A stretch of 54,334 nt of DNA from Xenococcaceae cyanobacterium MO_188.B32 (GCA_030065635.1 JASJDJ010000027.1:1-54334), one strand, 5' to 3'; positions 1-9,014 are shown, counted from the stretch's first letter. A program made the numbers and translations. Notes: generated from the sequence alone by a model not told the origin.

Positions 1-2
1 GT

Positions 3-66
3 GGGGTGAATGAGACACCCCTTAACCAGGTAAAAGTTTAAGCAAACGTGGTTTTAACCCGTTTGC
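3..66. terminator. Two adjacent hairpins at the 3' end of the BNR-repeat pseudogene
   Basis: Positions 3-8 (GGGGTG) pair with 16-21 (CACCCC). Positions 42-48 (GCAAACG) pair with 60-66 (CGTTTGC), and GGTT/AACC inside that loop extends the second stem to 11 pairs with one bulged T. The second hairpin overlaps the stop codon of the leftward gene, so it may serve as its terminator. There is no clean T-run after it on the minus strand, so this is inference. Confidence 0.4.
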
Positions 67-2070
67 GACGGACTCAAGAACTGGAATCCCTGTCGATTTA
101 TCGCAGGGAGTCTCAAATAGCTATCTCCCCCGTAAGCAGAACCAGCTAATTTAAGCCAACTTTTGCCCCCATCTCTGGTTACAAAAACTCCTCGACCAGT
201 TCCCGCCATCACAGTTTGGTCTGCTTTGTAGTTAGGAGAAATAGCTAACTGAATATTAAAGCTTTCTTTTAAAGCGGTATCCTTGGTGATAGCTTGCCAT
301 GTTTTTCCCCCATCAACGCTTTTATGAACTCCCTCAGGTCCTGAAGTATATAAGGTTTTGTCGGTTGCAAAATCTGGTGATATGACTAAAGAAGGCCCGT
401 CATTACCAAAGACCTTTCCTACCTTGCTAACAATAGAGAAATTTTTACCTCCATCGGTTGAGCGAAAAATAATCCCTCTTTGGTTGCTTAAATAGACAGT
501 TTTATCGATGGCAAAATTCGGTGAAGGGGCGATGGTAATTCCCCGAACTTCTTTACTCAGGGGAACTATCTTCCAAGAATTTCCTCGATTTGTGGATCTT
601 ACTACCTTAGACCACAATACACTGGCAAATATAGTTTGGTCTGAACTATAGTTGGGAGAAAAAGCCACATCAAAAAAGCGTCGAGGGTCTTGATTAGAAT
701 CAATTGGGCGGAAATTTCGCTTAAAACGGGGTATTTCTAAGCCTTTTTCTCTGGGTTTCCAGCTAGTTCCTCCATCTTGACTAATATAAGGAAATCCCAC
801 ATAAGTAACAGCAATTACTGTAGAGTCATTACTATAATCTGGAGATACATCCAGACTGACGATCGCTCCTCCGAATAAAGTATCTATCTCTTGCCAAGCC
901 TGTCCTCCATCTGTCGATTTAAATAAACCATTGAAGCCACCTAAAAAGATAGTTCGATCTTCATTAAATGTGGGAGAAACTGCCACTTTATTGAGGTGAT
1001 TTCCAAGAAAGAATATACCACCTTTAAAAAGGTAAAACTAATGCTGCGTAACTGGATCCATCTATGAAAGGTGGTATATTCTTTCCGGGAAAAGGCCTGA
1101 AGTGGGGTTGCTTAAGCTGGTCTGCCTGAGAGTCTTTAGTGATTCCTTGACTGAATTTACCCCAAACCTTGCCACCATCCTGAGAGTAGAATAAGCCATC
1201 GTGCCAAGTAGAAGCCAAAAAAATCAGTTCATTTTTAGAATTAGGGGAAATAACTATATCTGTGATCGATTTGTCTGATAAACCCTGGTTTGCTTGCGCA
1301 AAAGAGATACCATTGTCAGTGGTTTTAAAGATCCCGCTCTTTTCAGTCCCTACCAAAAATGTTCGATCAACAGAAAAATTAGGTGAGACGGCTATAGCTG
1401 TAATTGCACCACCATTTTTAAGTTGATAACTTTCTTTCCAAGTATCACCACCGTCACTAGAAACGTACAATTTTCCTCGCTTGTCACCAATAATCACTTG
1501 TTGTTTATCATTAGGGGGAAAAGCGACCGCCGTAATCTTATAATCGCTGTCTAGTACTCGCTTCCAAGTTTGACCATCGTTGTTGATTTTGTATAATTCT
1601 TGTTCAAAGCCAGCAGCCAAGACCAGATCGGGAGACATGGGAGAAATAGAGACTAAACCCATCTTCAAGTTGTCTAACCCGTTATTTACTCTAAACCAAG
1701 AAAGACCTTCATCTTGTGATTTATAAATACCGCTATCGAGGGAAGATAAAAAAAGGACTTGTTTGTTACTAGGAGAGATCGATAAAGAAGAAAAGTGCGT
1801 TCCTCCATCTAAGCCATTAACTATTCTTTGCCAAGAGTTTCCCCCATCAGTAGATTTAAATAAGTTTCCTCGCACGACAATAAATAACGTTCGATCTTGC
1901 TGATAGGTTGGAGATATTTTTACTTCCGAGACGACATCGTGGGGTCTATGGGCAAAAGCAGCATTGTAATCTAAGAATAAGAAGTTAAAAACAAAAATAA
2001 AGGAAGCAATAATAATACTTCCGAACAGAACCAAGAGTTTACTCAATCTGAGTTTATAAGCTTTTTTCAT
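54..2070 (-). pseudogene. BNR / Ycf48-like beta-propeller secreted protein, split by an inverted-repeat insertion
   Basis: Two leftward reading frames belong to one gene. The 5' part (1024-2070) starts with a signal peptide: KK-rich N-terminus, long hydrophobic stretch, and AFA cleavage site near residue 40. It then carries repeats of the type SPTYQQDRTLF...GNLFKSTDGGNSW. The 3' part (54-986, open from about 1033) continues the same repeats (SPTFNEDRTIFLGG, FKSTDGGQAW) but lies in another frame. The break falls exactly at a 79-bp inverted-repeat segment (1007-1085), after which the first frame ends at a stop. Such propellers resemble sialidase BNR or Ycf48/Hcf136 folds and are usually exported; no enzymatic residue can be assigned. 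Without the insertion the product would be about 650 residues. Expression of the two halves cannot be judged from sequence. Confidence 0.75.
1007..1085. repeat. Inverted-repeat element E1 inside the propeller gene
   Basis: GAAAGAATATACCACCTTT at 1007-1025 is matched perfectly by its reverse complement at 1067-1085 (19-bp arms, 41-nt loop). The palindrome continues weakly outwards: both flanks share GGAAA on the appropriate strands. It sits inside a coding region and separates two frames, so it looks like an inserted mobile palindrome and not a terminator. No transposase is encoded. Confidence 0.7.
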
Positions 2071-2366
2071 CGTCTCAAATAATTGGGAGTGATTTCTGTA
2101 CGAAAGCTCTAGGATTAGACAAAGTCAAGGAAAATAAGCACGTATGCTAATTTAATCACTTCAGTATATCCCTTTACTTCACTTTTAAGTCATGATGAAT
2201 TGGAAAAGGCAAGAGGCAGACGGTTTAGTTATAGACCTGAGTTCGGGAGCACAATTATTTGTATTGTATATTGAGCGAGTATAGTTAAAGTCATCTTTCC
2301 TCCCCTGCTCCCTCTGCTCCCTCTGCTTCCAAAAAGTACACAATTAAATTTGCCCAGGTATTTAAT
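2071..2366. other. Intergenic stretch with pyrimidine-rich tandem repeat
   Basis: No convincing gene is seen. Positions 2297-2330 hold a degenerate tandem repeat of CTCCCTCTGCT-type units, the same low-complexity family found at 47850-47900 and 52001-52042. Promoters for the two divergent flanking genes should lie here, but none stands out. Confidence 0.5.
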
Positions 2367-3308
2367 ATGGCACTTCCTAGTTGTTCCCTCTGGATTTTAG
2401 TCGCTAGAACTGACATACCTTTTATGATGCAGACCATCCCTCATCTAATCAGAATGAGTAATTACCCCTTTCAAGAAAAGGTATTAGCCGTAGATACGGC
2501 TCCGTTATCGGGAGATAAAGTAAATCGTCCAGGAGTAGGAACCCTAGAAGAATTAAAAGCTCTGACCCGAAAGTTATTAGATGAGGGAATAGTCGATCGA
2601 GTTGTTGATATTGACTACAATCTAGACTATCAAAAGAGAGTATATCAAAAACACTTTGGTTTTCCTCTACGTCAAACTCATAACTATAAAGGCTATCCTA
2701 TTCTGGGAACGATATTCACGATCGAAGAAGCTCAAAGTGAATACATGCTGCACTTTGATAGCGATATGCTCCTTTATCAACAATCAGACTATAGTTGGAT
2801 TCAAAAGGCAATACAGTTAATGGAACAACATCCTGAAATTATCTCTTTACGTCCTTTAACAGGACCACCTACCCAAGATGGCACTATGTATCAACAAAAA
2901 TCATATCAGTACGATCCCGCTGGTTTTTATAAGTTTAAGTTTTTTGGCAGTAGAGTTTATTTAATCAATAAACTAACTTTTAATAAATTGCTACCTTTGC
3001 CGATTATTTGGCGACCTTACCGACAGAAAATTATTGCTGAACTTCCCCTAAAAATACAAACATTACTGAATTATACCTTCCATAAAGGTAAATTAGATTC
3101 TTGGGAAATAATGGTGTCGAAACAATTAGAAAGCTCTGAATATTTTCGAGGAGTTTTAGCTAGTACAAAGGCTTGGACATTGCATCCTAAAGACCGCAGT
3201 TCTAAGTTCATCAAAGCTCTACCAGAAATTATTAATCGTATAGAAACAGCTGACTATCCACCTGATCAAGCTGGTCATTATGATTTAATTTCCGAATTAT
3301 GGTTTTAA
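2367..3308 (+). CDS. Glycosyltransferase-like protein (GT-A fold suspected)
   Basis: 313 residues. The N-terminal part (about 8-60) looks like a nucleotide-sugar-binding Rossmann segment (WILVARTDIPFM, then KVLAVDTAPL). A short acidic motif, HFDSDMLLY near residue 131, matches the DxD metal/nucleotide site of GT-A glycosyltransferases. There is no signal peptide and no obvious membrane segment, so it is probably cytoplasmic. ATG follows the pyrimidine-rich repeat region, with a weak ribosome site. The sugar donor and acceptor are unknown. It is separated from the next gene by more than 500 bp, so it appears to be a single-gene unit. The glycosyltransferase assignment rests mainly on the DSD motif and general layout. 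Confidence 0.55.
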   Translation: MALPSCSLWILVARTDIPFMMQTIPHLIRMSNYPFQEKVLAVDTAPLSGDKVNRPGVGTLEELKALTRKLLDEGIVDRVVDIDYNLDYQKRVYQKHFGFPLRQTHNYKGYPILGTIFTIEEAQSEYMLHFDSDMLLYQQSDYSWIQKAIQLMEQHPEIISLRPLTGPPTQDGTMYQQKSYQYDPAGFYKFKFFGSRVYLINKLTFNKLLPLPIIWRPYRQKIIAELPLKIQTLLNYTFHKGKLDSWEIMVSKQLESSEYFRGVLASTKAWTLHPKDRSSKFIKALPEIINRIETADYPPDQAGHYDLISELWF

Positions 3309-3465
3309 AATCGGATTAGTTAGGGTTTACTGAATAACTTGATAACCTTGAGTAAATAAAGGTTGTAAGGATTTTGGGTACAGAAAAAAGTGAGGAGAAA
3401 AGGGCGAAAACCCCCTAAAATTGGTAAAAGACCCTTGCACTTTGCATCCTATCTAGCCAGAACAA

Positions 3466-3594
3466 ATGTATCGTAAATCTGATCGGCCTGCTCTGACTCC
3501 AGAAAAATTTGAATTACCTGTAGCGATCGAGTTATCATCCCAGAATCGTTGGGCACCAATAAATCTGTACAAATATAGACAGCCTTGTATTTAA
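3466..3594 (+). pseudogene. Remnant of an insertion-sequence transposase N-terminus
   Basis: A short frame begins MYRKSDRPALTPEKFELP and continues to a conserved-looking SSQNRW before running into the inverted repeat at 3569. From memory, this opening (MYxK...PxxFxLP...NRW) resembles the start of cyanobacterial DDE-type transposases. The rest of a transposase is absent. The resemblance is short, so the assignment is tentative. Confidence 0.35.
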
Positions 3595-3647
3595 GTTATC
3601 GGTAGGAGACGTTAAGTTAGCGGTTTCTTAAGGCTGTCTATATTTGT
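3569..3647. repeat. Inverted-repeat element E2
   Basis: ACAAATATAGACAGCCTT at 3569-3586 is perfectly repeated in reverse complement at 3630-3647 (18-bp arms, 43-nt loop). The loop itself holds a direct repeat, TTAAGTTA(T/G)CGGT, at about 3590 and 3612. The total span of 79 bp equals that of E1, although the arm sequences differ. Confidence 0.7.
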
Positions 3648-3875
3648 CTGGGATTTCTCTCGGGGTAGTCATGGCAGAGTTAATTCCTTTTTTGTCTTTA
3701 TTTCTTCAGAACTATAAATTCGGCTTAATTTCTGAATCTTTTATTATTAAAACTGATATTAAACCCTGCTTAATCACATAAAAATTTATCTTTTAATCAA
3801 GGTGATTCTTGTCAATTTTTTGGGCTTACTTATTCAGCAAACCCTAGTTAGAAACTTGTTAACTCAAAGACTATC

Positions 3876-4553
3876 ATGTCAACTACTAATGACCATCCCT
3901 ATATGCTTGTAGTGCAATTACCGAAAGAGTTGGACAGTGCAGATTATCGAGCTAGGATGACTATGCTTGTTGAGACCTACGGCGGTAAGCTACTTGCCAA
4001 TGTCTCGGACTCTGAGGTGGAATGCTTAGAAGCGATTACCCCACCAATGTCTATACTGGTGGCAGAGTTCCCAGAGCGAAACCCGATCCAAAAAATCTGG
4101 GAGGACGAGACTCATCAATCCGTGTTGGCAGAGGTAAGAAACCACCCTGAGACACTCATTTTGGCTGTGGCTGGTCTACCCTATGCTGGTTTACCCGATA
4201 TGCTAGAAATCCCTACAATTGCTTCGGTCACACCGCCAGGGGCTCGTGGTTCCAGGGCATATATGTTGATACAAGGCACAAGTATAGAAAAGGCGCGGAT
4301 GAACCAGTATCGAGACATCATCCTGCCGATGCTCAAAGAACAGGGAGCCTACTACACGGTATTCAACATCGAGGGCCATATCGATACGCTACATGGCACA
4401 TGGCAGCACGAAATCTTGGCTATCTCACGTTGGCCTAACTACTCCGCAGGACACGCTTTCTGGGATAGCGATCGTTATCAAAACATCGCTATCCCAATGC
4501 GCACTGGTGCGGGTCATTTTTTTGTTCACTTTTTCAATGGCTTAGCTGGGTAA
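3876..4553 (+). CDS. DUF1330-family protein with two related halves
   Basis: 225 residues. The two halves look like tandem DUF1330 (dimeric alpha-beta barrel) domains: residues about 8-95 and 125-220, the second ending in YQNIAIPMRTGAGHFF, close to the usual DUF1330 C-terminal signature. The biochemical role of DUF1330 proteins is not established. No signal peptide or membrane segment is seen, so it is likely cytoplasmic. Base use (for example GGCGCGG and CTGCCGATGCTC runs) appears richer in G+C than the neighbouring genes, which may indicate acquisition by transfer; this was judged by eye only. No obvious ribosome site precedes the ATG. It is flanked by a relic-filled region upstream and a palindromic repeat downstream. 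Confidence 0.6.
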   Translation: MSTTNDHPYMLVVQLPKELDSADYRARMTMLVETYGGKLLANVSDSEVECLEAITPPMSILVAEFPERNPIQKIWEDETHQSVLAEVRNHPETLILAVAGLPYAGLPDMLEIPTIASVTPPGARGSRAYMLIQGTSIEKARMNQYRDIILPMLKEQGAYYTVFNIEGHIDTLHGTWQHEILAISRWPNYSAGHAFWDSDRYQNIAIPMRTGAGHFFVHFFNGLAG

Positions 4554-4652
4554 GGAAGAGCAGAAAAGGATCGCAGTAGAGCGATCGCCGATCTGGTAGT
4601 TTGGGTAGCGCGAAGCAAAACCCAACATCATCAAATTCTGAGAGCAGTCACT

Positions 4653-4682
4653 TGTAGAGGTAGTCTGCGAACCGCCCCTACA
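4653..4682. repeat. TGTAG...CCCCTACA palindromic repeat
   Basis: TGTAG at 4653 pairs with CTACA ending at 4682, with GGT/ACC inside. It belongs to the TGTAGGGGC/GCCCCTACA repeat type also present at 12839-12868 and 38562-38589. It lies between convergent genes. Confidence 0.5.
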
Positions 4683-4691
4683 GGTGAATAA

Positions 4692-5717
4692 TTATCTATT
4701 CCCTGTTTCCTGCATATATTCTGTCAATAAAGAAGCGGGAGGACGATCGTATTGCCAAGCAAAAGCATGACGAAAAGACGATTCCTGACAAGCTTGTAGT
4801 TGCCTAAAATCAATCACATCTTGAGTCAATAAATTTTCGTATTCAAAAGGTAAACGAACGTTATGCAAACCAGCATTATCGGTACAGATAGAAATATCTA
4901 CTCCTGCTGCAAAACAGCGTTCAAATACTACTTTGAGTTCAGATAGGTTTTCTAAAGTGCCTGTTTTTAAATAGGTAGTAGGACAAACTTCTAAACACTG
5001 TTTCCGTTGGGCTACTTCGGGTAACAATTCTGGATAATGCAGGGGAATTTGAATACCATGACCGATACGCATTAAATAAGGTAATAATTCTGGATAACAA
5101 CCATCAGTAGTTTCATAAACATGACCAGTAGTTTTTAAGCCCAAAGCGAGAGCATATTTATATAAACTAACAAATTCGTCCAAACGCTTTTGGTAGTGAG
5201 CATCTCCTCCCGCTAAATCTACAGCACAGACATATTCTTTAGAGTTAGCAGCAAGCTCGACGATCGCTTTATTAACTTCATAGGGCAGTCGAGAGTGCAT
5301 ACACAAAATTTGGCTGGTAACAATAGGATACTCTTTTACCCGACTTGCCTGACCGACAATCTCGACAATCTTTGCCATTTGTTCGATCCGTTCGGTTTGA
5401 CTCAAAGCTTCGTCGGTACGAAGATAAGGAGTATACCGCAGTTCCAAATAAGCCAAATTTTCAAAAATATACGCACCCCGAATGAGGCGATAGATAAAAT
5501 ACGGTAGAGTTTCTGCCGTTTGTACGCTTTCTACTAGAGTATGTAATTCTAAATATTCATCGAGAGTATTGCGCGATCGAGTATAAAACTCTTCAAATTC
5601 TGGATAATGAGGAAATCTGGCTGCCAAGTGGGTATCATGACGTTGACAATATCTCCAGAGAATCCTTGGTACAACTGCGCCACCAAGATGGCGATGTAAA
5701 TCAGCGTGTAAAGCCAC
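4692..5717 (-). CDS. Adenosine deaminase-like amidohydrolase
   Basis: 341 residues, about the length of bacterial adenosine deaminases. The metal-binding HxH is H8-R-H10 in ADLHRHLGG. Further expected sites are GHVYE (H199, E202), RIGHG (217-221) and the metal-binding Asp in CTDNAG (D280). The fold is a TIM barrel acting in the cytoplasm in purine salvage, converting adenosine to inosine. Two places differ from classical enzymes: the usual TDD is TDN (N281), and the usual CPTSN is CPTTY (245-249). The substrate could therefore be a related adenine compound. The start ATG is right at the first strand, as in the family. It stands alone, with the transaminase gene 250 bp upstream in the same direction. 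Confidence 0.8.
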   Translation of the reverse strand: MALHADLHRHLGGAVVPRILWRYCQRHDTHLAARFPHYPEFEEFYTRSRNTLDEYLELHTLVESVQTAETLPYFIYRLIRGAYIFENLAYLELRYTPYLRTDEALSQTERIEQMAKIVEIVGQASRVKEYPIVTSQILCMHSRLPYEVNKAIVELAANSKEYVCAVDLAGGDAHYQKRLDEFVSLYKYALALGLKTTGHVYETTDGCYPELLPYLMRIGHGIQIPLHYPELLPEVAQRKQCLEVCPTTYLKTGTLENLSELKVVFERCFAAGVDISICTDNAGLHNVRLPFEYENLLTQDVIDFRQLQACQESSFRHAFAWQYDRPPASLLTEYMQETGNR

Positions 5718-5964
5718 TTCTAACTCCTTAAAATAGATATTAATAAACTCAAGCTCGAGCCAAATCTCTGAAGATTCTTCAATTCATTAGCCAACAGCTA
5801 ATAGCTTTCTTTAAGACTATTTCCTATTACTATAGACATAATTACTAGATAAAATCAGTCTATTTATATTAGTTGCGATAAATAATAATTCTTGACAACT
5901 ACTACTTCATCCTCTTTGATTTAATCTTTGCCTACTCCCTATTCATGCCTACTAAAGATTTCTG

Positions 5965-7224
5965 CTACACCCCTTCAACTACTTTTGCCAATCGTTGCAT
6001 AGCAGTAGTAATTTCTGATTCTGTTTCTGTAAGACTAATGCGGATACATTCTTGCTTATGTTGCCATTCTTCTCTTAAACCAGGGAAGAAACTACCCCCA
6101 GGTACAACTATTACCCCAACTTTTTTCAATTCTTGGTATAAATCCCAGTCAGTTATCGGTAAATCTTTTAGCCACAACCAAGCAAAAATTGCTCCTTCCC
6201 CTCGATGTAAAAACCAGGGTAAATCTTTGGGCATTAATTCGGCTAAAGTATTTTCTAAAATCTCTATTTTGCGTTGATAGTGGGGACGAATAACATTAGT
6301 AGCTATTTCTGCTAGTTTACCAGAAGAAATTGCCCTAGCTGCGATCGCTTGTCCATAACGGGGAGAATGAATACAAGCATTAGTCTGAAAAGATTGCAGC
6401 ACTTCAATTAATTGAGGATCGCCAATAGCTATACCTATTCTTTCTCCTGGTAATCCTGCTTTCGACAAACTCATACAGTGAAGAATATTATCTCCAAATT
6501 GAGGTGTCATAGCCGTAAAATTTAAGGCAGGGAAAGGTGGTGCGTAAGCCGAATCGACTAAAACTGGTACATTGTTAACCCAAGCTAAAGCAGCAATCTT
6601 ACTTACTTCTTCGTCTGTTAGAACATTGCCTGTGGGATTACAGGGACGAGAAAAAATAACGCAACCAGTACTATTATCTATTTGTAGTTGGCTAAAATCA
6701 GGACGGTATTTAAAACGGTGTCTCTGTTCATCTATATCTAAAGTTGGTTTATAAGAAACTACCGCTTCGGGAGTCAGACTAACTCCACCATAGCCAGTAT
6801 AGTCAGGGCTGAGGGGAAGAACTATCTGCTTTAATTCTCCTTCTTGGGTATAACCCCCAAATGCATTAGCAGCGTAAAAATATAGTGCCTGGGAACCAGG
6901 AGTAATAAGGATATTGCGCTCGCTCAACTCTAGTCCATAACGCCGATTAAAATCGGTAGCAATAGCTTCAATTAGGGGTGTATATCCTTGAGATGAACCA
7001 TAACGGCATACTACTTCTCCATACTCCTTGCTTGCCAACAAATCCATCGTACAATCTCGCCATAATTGTTCTACTTCTGGCAAAATTACAGGATTTCCCG
7101 CACTGAGATTGATAAAATCTTGTCCTGCACCAGTTCTCAAGGTTTCAATAATGTCTTTCATAATTGCTCTAACTCCCGTGAGTTGAGACATTTGCTTACC
7201 AAATTGAGAGAGTGCAGGATTCAT
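5965..7224 (-). CDS. avtA: Valine-pyruvate transaminase
   Basis: 419 residues, a fold-type I PLP aminotransferase that exchanges the amino group between valine and pyruvate (or alanine and 2-oxoisovalerate). The N-terminus MNPALSQFGKQMS is typical of AvtA and fixes the start at 7224 (an upstream ATG at 7251 would add nine hydrophobic residues not seen in the family). Landmarks are NLSAGNP (39-45), CNPTGN (195-200) for PLP contact, and the Schiff-base lysine K255 in SLSKAGLPGERIG. The C-terminus has the usual RISLTE arginine contact. It is cytoplasmic and likely monocistronic. Confidence 0.9.
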   Translation of the reverse strand: MNPALSQFGKQMSQLTGVRAIMKDIIETLRTGAGQDFINLSAGNPVILPEVEQLWRDCTMDLLASKEYGEVVCRYGSSQGYTPLIEAIATDFNRRYGLELSERNILITPGSQALYFYAANAFGGYTQEGELKQIVLPLSPDYTGYGGVSLTPEAVVSYKPTLDIDEQRHRFKYRPDFSQLQIDNSTGCVIFSRPCNPTGNVLTDEEVSKIAALAWVNNVPVLVDSAYAPPFPALNFTAMTPQFGDNILHCMSLSKAGLPGERIGIAIGDPQLIEVLQSFQTNACIHSPRYGQAIAARAISSGKLAEIATNVIRPHYQRKIEILENTLAELMPKDLPWFLHRGEGAIFAWLWLKDLPITDWDLYQELKKVGVIVVPGGSFFPGLREEWQHKQECIRISLTETESEITTAMQRLAKVVEGV

Positions 7225-7285
7225 AGTCAAAAAAATTATAAAAATAGCCAAGCATAGACTATTCTACTAAATTAATAAATTAAGA

Positions 7286-7744
7286 TTAGCTGACTTTGAC
7301 TAAAATAAGGTACTCCTCCTGTTTGACTTTATAAACATCTAAGGGTTCTTTGGCTGGAGGTTTAACTACTTCCCCATCAAATGTAAAGTGAGAATCATGA
7401 CAGGGGCAAATTAGAAGTTTTTTGTTTGAAGCTATCTCCACATTGCATTTCTGATGCGGGCATTGAGGATTTAATGCTATTAATTCTTTAGTTTCTGGAT
7501 GACGGAATACCATTACAGGCTTACCAGCAAGATCTTCATTGAGAAGAAAACCGTTTATGTCTAATTCAGAAGCTATTCCTATCATATGAAAATCATCTGT
7601 TGTTGCTGCTGTAGCATTTTGTTTTAATTGAGTACTAGCTTTTATGCCATTATTTTCAGAATTACTACAAGCAATAATAATTAAAGGGAGTGAACTAGCT
7701 AATGTTCCTACTCCTACCCAACCGAGAAAAGTACGACGATCCAT
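7286..7744 (-). CDS. Rieske [2Fe-2S] protein, probable Tat-exported lipoprotein
   Basis: 152 residues. The N-terminus has a twin-arginine motif (D-R3-R4-T-F-L) followed by a hydrophobic stretch and a lipobox-like IIAC (C26), so it is likely carried folded by Tat and anchored to a membrane. The Rieske box is complete: C95-P-H97 and C113-P-C-H116 for the cluster, with C100 and C115 for the disulfide. The C-terminal half (LDVYKVKQEEYLILV) matches small Rieske domains. It is too short and too divergent at the N-terminus to be the cytochrome b6f PetC proper; its redox partner is unknown. Its start is separated by about 90 bp from the divergent zinc-ribbon gene. Confidence 0.85.
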   Translation of the reverse strand: MDRRTFLGWVGVGTLASSLPLIIIACSNSENNGIKASTQLKQNATAATTDDFHMIGIASELDINGFLLNEDLAGKPVMVFRHPETKELIALNPQCPHQKCNVEIASNKKLLICPCHDSHFTFDGEVVKPPAKEPLDVYKVKQEEYLILVKVS

Positions 7745-7835
7745 ATATAAATTATTAATTAATAAAACTAAATTATTATTAACTATTAACTTGCGCGAGC
7801 GCTGTTTATTAAATCACGTAATATGTTTAGCTGTG

Positions 7836-8069
7836 ATGTCTAAATCAGGATTCAAACCATGCGATTTATGCAAACAAAAAGTTAATATTCGCTATCGAAT
7901 TCAATACGATCGAAGTAGTAATTGGTTTTTAGTTTGCCCTGAATGTTGGCAACAAGTTAGTCACCGTTACACCGCCGTAAAACGACGGTGCCTGCGGTGA
8001 CCGGCGTTCCCCGGTCAAAATAATCCCAATTATCGCTATGGTGGTACCTGGAAATCCCGTAAAAAATAG
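7836..8069 (+). pseudogene. Small zinc-ribbon protein gene interrupted by a 54-bp repeat
   Basis: The frame starts MSKSGFKPCDLCKQ with CxxC at residues 9-12 and a second CPEC near residue 33, a four-cysteine zinc-ribbon pattern. After CWQQVS the frame enters a 54-bp insertion and stops at TGA (7998-8000). Directly after the insertion the same frame resumes as QNNPNYRYGGTWKSRKK and ends at TAG 8067-8069. Removing the insertion (one copy of the duplicated GTCA) restores an uninterrupted reading frame of about 59 codons. The product is currently a truncated version with 12 foreign residues. Its role is unknown; such short CxxC proteins may bind nucleic acid or protein partners. Confidence 0.75.
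7960..8017. repeat. GTCA-flanked structured repeat, short form (copy A)
   Basis: GTCA at 7960-7963 and again at 8014-8017 bracket a compact, GC-rich segment. It begins CCGTTACACCGCC and contains nested pairings: GTCACCG with CGGTGAC, CACCG with CGGTG, and ACCGG with CCGGT. The same blocks recur in the same order at 20428-20678. The repeated GTCA fits a 4-bp target duplication, because deleting one unit rebuilds the host gene. Confidence 0.8.
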
Positions 8070-8144
8070 CCAAAATAAAACTGTCTAATAATAAAGGGTA
8101 GGCAATACCCACCCCGATTACTTATGTTAACAATTTTCCCCACT

Positions 8145-8780
8145 TTATTTATTTGGTTGAGGAGTCATCCGTAGATAGGGTTTAATTTCTTCAACACCTT
8201 TAGGAAATCTCTGTTTTGCTTCTTCTGTAGGAATAGAAGGTGCTACAACTACATCTTCTCCATCTTTCCAGTTGACGGGAGTAGCCACAGAATATTTATC
8301 GGTTAGTTGCAGAGAATCAATAACTCGCAGAATCTCTTCAAAGTTACGTCCGGTACTAGGAGGATAAGTAATAGTCAGACGTAATTTTTTGTTAGGGTCA
8401 ATTACAAAAACTGTACGTACTGTTACTTTAGCATCTGCATTAGGATGAATCATATCGTAAAGGTCAGAAACCTTTTTATCTTCATCTGCCAAAATTGGAT
8501 AATCTACAGTAGTACTTTGAGTTTCGTTAATATCACCAATCCAGCCTTGGTGAGATTCTACTCCATCAACGCTGAGGGCAATTACTTTAACATTGCGTTT
8601 ATCAAATTCAGATTTTAGTTTAGAAACTTCCCCCAATTCTGTGGTACAAACTGGAGTATAGTCCGCAGGATGGGAAAAAAGAACAACCCAGCTATCTCCA
8701 GCCCAGTCATAAAAGGAGATATCTCCCATATTTGAAGCCTGAGTAAAATCAGGTACGGTATCGCCTAATCTAAGAGCCAT
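8145..8780 (-). CDS. 1-Cys peroxiredoxin (Prx6 type)
   Basis: 211 residues from the ATG at 8780, preceded by AGGAAA; an upstream in-frame start at 8810 would add a non-conserved leader. The peroxidatic cysteine is C45 in HPADYTPVCTTE. The long C-terminal part (about 150-211), including PVNWKDGEDVVV, is the hallmark of the Prx6 group, which reduces hydrogen peroxide and alkyl hydroperoxides. No resolving cysteine is seen near the C-terminus. It is cytoplasmic and monocistronic, about 230 bp from the divergent psbU. Confidence 0.92.
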   Translation of the reverse strand: MALRLGDTVPDFTQASNMGDISFYDWAGDSWVVLFSHPADYTPVCTTELGEVSKLKSEFDKRNVKVIALSVDGVESHQGWIGDINETQSTTVDYPILADEDKKVSDLYDMIHPNADAKVTVRTVFVIDPNKKLRLTITYPPSTGRNFEEILRVIDSLQLTDKYSVATPVNWKDGEDVVVAPSIPTEEAKQRFPKGVEEIKPYLRMTPQPNK

Positions 8781-9014
8781 AATTGAAATTTCCTGAAAAA
8801 TTCTCGACAAGCAACTTTTTATCTTGCCACAAATCGTTTTACCTAAGTCTTTATTTTTGTTCTTTATTACAATTCTAGATATTTGTCAGCAATTGGGAGA
8901 AAAGTATTGCTGGTACTGAGATAAGATGAAATGATATAAAACAAAAATTAATCTTGTAGAGAAATAGTAAACTTCTCTATATATATCTATTCTGTATTGG
9001 GAGGAATCAAGTTA

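Larger units (their letters stand above)
3309..3875. other. Gene-poor stretch with transposase relic and inverted repeat
   Basis: No intact gene. It contains a 42-codon frame starting at 3466 that resembles the N-terminus of an insertion-sequence transposase, and an 18-bp inverted repeat (3569-3647) that interrupts it. The remaining sequence up to 3875 is AT-rich and shows nothing recognisable. Confidence 0.5.

Noticed and set aside
1007-1085. E1 considered as a rho-independent terminator
   Set aside because: It lies within a coding region, has a 41-nt loop and no T-run, and separates two frames of the same protein.
7644-7835. Upstream extension of the zinc-ribbon frame
   Set aside because: The extension is antisense to the Rieske gene and not conserved-looking; the internal ATG at 7836 gives the expected small protein.
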